The notes below the pieces were generated by a model. The model was not told the DNA's origin, did not search any database, and saw only the letters and a program-made list of their open reading frames with translations. This document shows, in pieces, positions 5,650 through 7,079 of a DNA stretch of 7,079 nt; position 1 is the first letter of the stretch, and each line of letters opens with the position of its first letter. Location of the stretch: NCBI GenBank assembly GCA_937875545.1, contig CALLYE010000151.1, positions 1 through 7,079 on the forward strand, given 5' to 3'. A program made the translations under genes and the position numbers. The stretch comes from DTU078 sp002397345. GTDB taxonomy: Bacteria; Bacillota; Clostridia; Oscillospirales; CAG-272.

Positions 5650-6807
5650 TTACAGCGTCCCCACATCCACGGCGGCGCGGCGCTGGGCGGAGAGCTCGAC
5701 CGCTTCGATTACCTGCGAGCATTTCACGCCGTCGCCAAAGTCGGGCGAGGTCGGCGTGTCGTTTACGATCGAGCGCACGAATTCGTACATTTCGTGCACG
5801 AAGGTGTGCTCGTATCCGATAACGTGCCCGGTCGGCCACCACGCAGACATGTACGGGTGGATGCCCTCGCTCGCCTGGATCAGGCGGAAGCCTTGCGTGC
5901 CCGGCTCGTCGTCGGCGCTGTAATATTGCAGCTCGTTCATGCGCTCGAACACGAATTTGATACTGCCGCGGTCGCCGTTTACCTCAATCGAAAGGTCGTT
6001 TTTGTGACCCTGCGCGAACCGGGTCGCCTCGAAGGTGCCCAGTGCGCCGCTCTCGAATTCGGCGACGAACACGCTGCCGTCGTCGACGTCGACGGTGCCG
6101 CGCGGCGCGTCGGCGTTTGATTGCGCGGACAGACCCTGCATTTTCTCCACAATCGGGCGCTCTGTGATAAACGTTTGCTGCATTCCCATAACTGTTTTAA
6201 AATCGCCGCACAGGAATCGCGCCAGATCGATAAAGTGCGCGCCCAGATCACCCAACGAGCCGGAGCCGCAGACCTTGCGCTGAAGCCGCCAGATCAGCGG
6301 AAATTCGGGGTCGATGATGAAATCTTGCAGATACGAAGCGCGCACATGGCGGATTTTACCCAGCTTGCCCGCGTCGATGAGCTGTTTGGCAAGCAAGACG
6401 GCGGGCGCGAACCGGTAGTTGAAGCCGATTTGATGTTTTACACCCGCTTTTTTTACCGCTTCGTGCATCATACGCGCGTCGGACAGCGTGAGCGCCAACG
6501 GCTTTTCGCAGAATATGTGCTTGCCGTTTGCCGCGGCGGCGATAGCGACGTCCTTGTGAGTATCGGAGGGCGAGGTTATATCCACGATGTCGATATCGTC
6601 ACGCGCGACGAGTTTCTCCCAAGAGGTTTCATAGCCCTCCCAGCCGAATTTCGCCGCCGACTGCGCAACCCATTTTTCGTCGCGGCCGCAGATGGCGCGT
6701 CGGCAGACCGCAGCGCCGGGATCGAAGAACATGCCCAGCCGCGCGTAGGCGTTGCTGTGCGCCTTGCCCATGAATTTATATCCGACTAAACCCACGTTAA
6801 GCTGCAT
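5650..6807 (-). CDS. Gfo/Idh/MocA-family oxidoreductase
   Basis: A 385-residue NAD(P)-dependent dehydrogenase of sugars or polyols. The N-terminal Rossmann domain opens with GLVGYKFMGKAHSNAY (6-21) and carries DITSPSDTH (76-84) and the family signature HIFCEKPLALTL (97-108, with Lys102 of EKP). The C-terminal alpha/beta domain holds GFNYRF (128-133), YLQDFIIDPEFPLIWRL (159-175) and GSLGDLGAHFIDLARF (183-198), where Asp187, His191 and Asp194 fit the usual catalytic and substrate positions. The DPEFPLIWRL and GDLGAHFIDLA segments resemble levoglucosan dehydrogenase-type members as I remember them, so an anhydro-sugar or hexose 3-dehydrogenase role is possible but unproven. The start has a strong GGAGG (6815-6819) with a 7-nt spacer. 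No sugar transporter or regulator is visible in the window to narrow the substrate. Confidence 0.93.
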   Translation of the reverse strand: MQLNVGLVGYKFMGKAHSNAYARLGMFFDPGAAVCRRAICGRDEKWVAQSAAKFGWEGYETSWEKLVARDDIDIVDITSPSDTHKDVAIAAAANGKHIFCEKPLALTLSDARMMHEAVKKAGVKHQIGFNYRFAPAVLLAKQLIDAGKLGKIRHVRASYLQDFIIDPEFPLIWRLQRKVCGSGSLGDLGAHFIDLARFLCGDFKTVMGMQQTFITERPIVEKMQGLSAQSNADAPRGTVDVDDGSVFVAEFESGALGTFEATRFAQGHKNDLSIEVNGDRGSIKFVFERMNELQYYSADDEPGTQGFRLIQASEGIHPYMSAWWPTGHVIGYEHTFVHEMYEFVRSIVNDTPTSPDFGDGVKCSQVIEAVELSAQRRAAVDVGTL

Positions 6808-6840
6808 ATTTATACCTCCATTTAAAATATAAGTTTAGGT

Positions 6841-6885
6841 GCGGGGATGCGTGTGGGGGAGAAGCTCCCCCCCCCCCGCCCCCGC
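6841..6885. repeat. G/C-tract hairpin with an 11-nt C run upstream of the oxidoreductase gene
   Basis: GGGGGAG (6855-6861) pairs with CTCCCCC (6865-6871) around AAG. An outer GCGGGG (6841-6846) can pair with CCCCGC (6880-6885). The 3' side contains 11 consecutive C (6867-6877), a tract prone to length change. It falls about 34-78 bp before the oxidoreductase start, so it is probably in that gene's leader or promoter region. It loosely resembles the hairpins at 5582 and 7020 but lacks their conserved flanks. Confidence 0.7.
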
Positions 6886-6972
6886 AATCATGGGAGGATA
6901 ATTATAAAAAGTTGTTTATTATAATTTGAAAATAAAGTTTTATATATAATAGTTGCATCGTTTCGTACTTAA

Positions 6973-7001
6973 AATATAATGAACAAACAGGGGTTGCACA
7001 A
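6973..7001 (-). promoter_or_regulatory. Possible promoter of the oxidoreductase gene
   Basis: TTGTGC (7001-6996) and TATATT (6978-6973) are 17 bp apart on the minus strand, matching three and five consensus bases. Other TATAAT hexamers in this very AT-rich stretch (6901-6906 and 6919-6924) lack a convincing -35 partner. If used, the leader would be about 160 nt and include the G/C-tract hairpin. No gene is visible in 6808-7079 apart from these sites and the terminal repeat. Confidence 0.35.
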
Positions 7002-7019
7002 TTAATAATAATCTATTTT

Positions 7020-7079
7020 GTTTGCAGGGGGTCTGGGGGACCATCTTATGGTCCCCCAGCGTATTCCCGGACCCCCGGC
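7020..7079. repeat. GC-rich hairpin repeat, copy 2, reaching the window edge
   Basis: A 12-bp stem, CTGGGGGACCAT (7033-7044) with ATGGTCCCCCAG (7048-7059), has the same CTT loop as copy 1. Here an outer pair, GGGGGTC (7027-7033) with GACCCCC (7070-7076), is also present, overlapping the inner stem by one base, so the element can fold as a longer structure. This looks like the more complete copy; copy 1 has lost the outer 3' arm. It may continue beyond the window. Confidence 0.85.

Noticed and set aside
5559..5822. A plus-strand frame of 87 codons across hairpin copy 1 into the oxidoreductase gene
   Set aside because: It reads through a repeat and then antisense to a clear coding gene, with Arg-rich shadow composition.

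Overview
The window reads as chromosomal DNA of a moderately GC-rich member of the Clostridia (Firmicutes). This is an inference from GC-rich genes between AT-rich spacers, GGAGG-type ribosome binding sites, TATAAT-type promoters, a Thermotoga/Bacillus-type DAHP synthase with an N-terminal ferredoxin-like domain, and an aroF-tyrA-aroB-aroA gene order. No taxonomic marker is present, so the assignment is tentative.

Positions 1-4576 (minus strand) hold the start of a shikimate/tyrosine operon. In transcription order: a promoter (4576-4548), a leader of about 210 nt, aroF (DAHP synthase), a 195-bp spacer with two tandem small ORFs, tyrA (prephenate dehydrogenase), aroB (dehydroquinate synthase) and aroA (EPSP synthase, cut by the window edge before its C-terminus). 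The last three genes are packed within 2-4 bp. Together they make DAHP from PEP and erythrose 4-phosphate, close the first ring, add the second PEP, and divert prephenate to tyrosine. The middle shikimate steps are presumably encoded beyond the window or elsewhere.

The most notable content is regulatory. The aroF leader encodes a 29-residue peptide with five Tyr, five Phe and one Trp. It is followed by a strong intrinsic terminator just before the aroF ribosome binding site, and the leader RNA can form mutually exclusive pause, antiterminator and terminator helices. This is the layout of ribosome-mediated transcription attenuation by Tyr/Phe supply. A second unusual element lies between aroF and tyrA: a 92-bp unit in two tandem copies differing only by transitions. 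Each copy encodes an aromatic-rich micropeptide with its own SD-like site. The second micropeptide ends in an ATGA overlap with tyrA.

Positions 4577-4719 are a divergent control region with a perfect 19-bp inverted repeat and a consensus-like promoter for the rightward gene. Positions 4720-5454 (plus) encode a short-chain dehydrogenase/reductase with atypical NAG and Asn positions. Positions 5650-6807 (minus) encode a Gfo/Idh/MocA-family sugar oxidoreductase. Two copies of a GC-rich hairpin repeat with a compensatory stem change flank that gene (5582-5640 and 7020-7079). A third, looser G/C hairpin with an 11-nt C run lies in its upstream region. The substrates of the last two enzymes cannot be told from the sequence.
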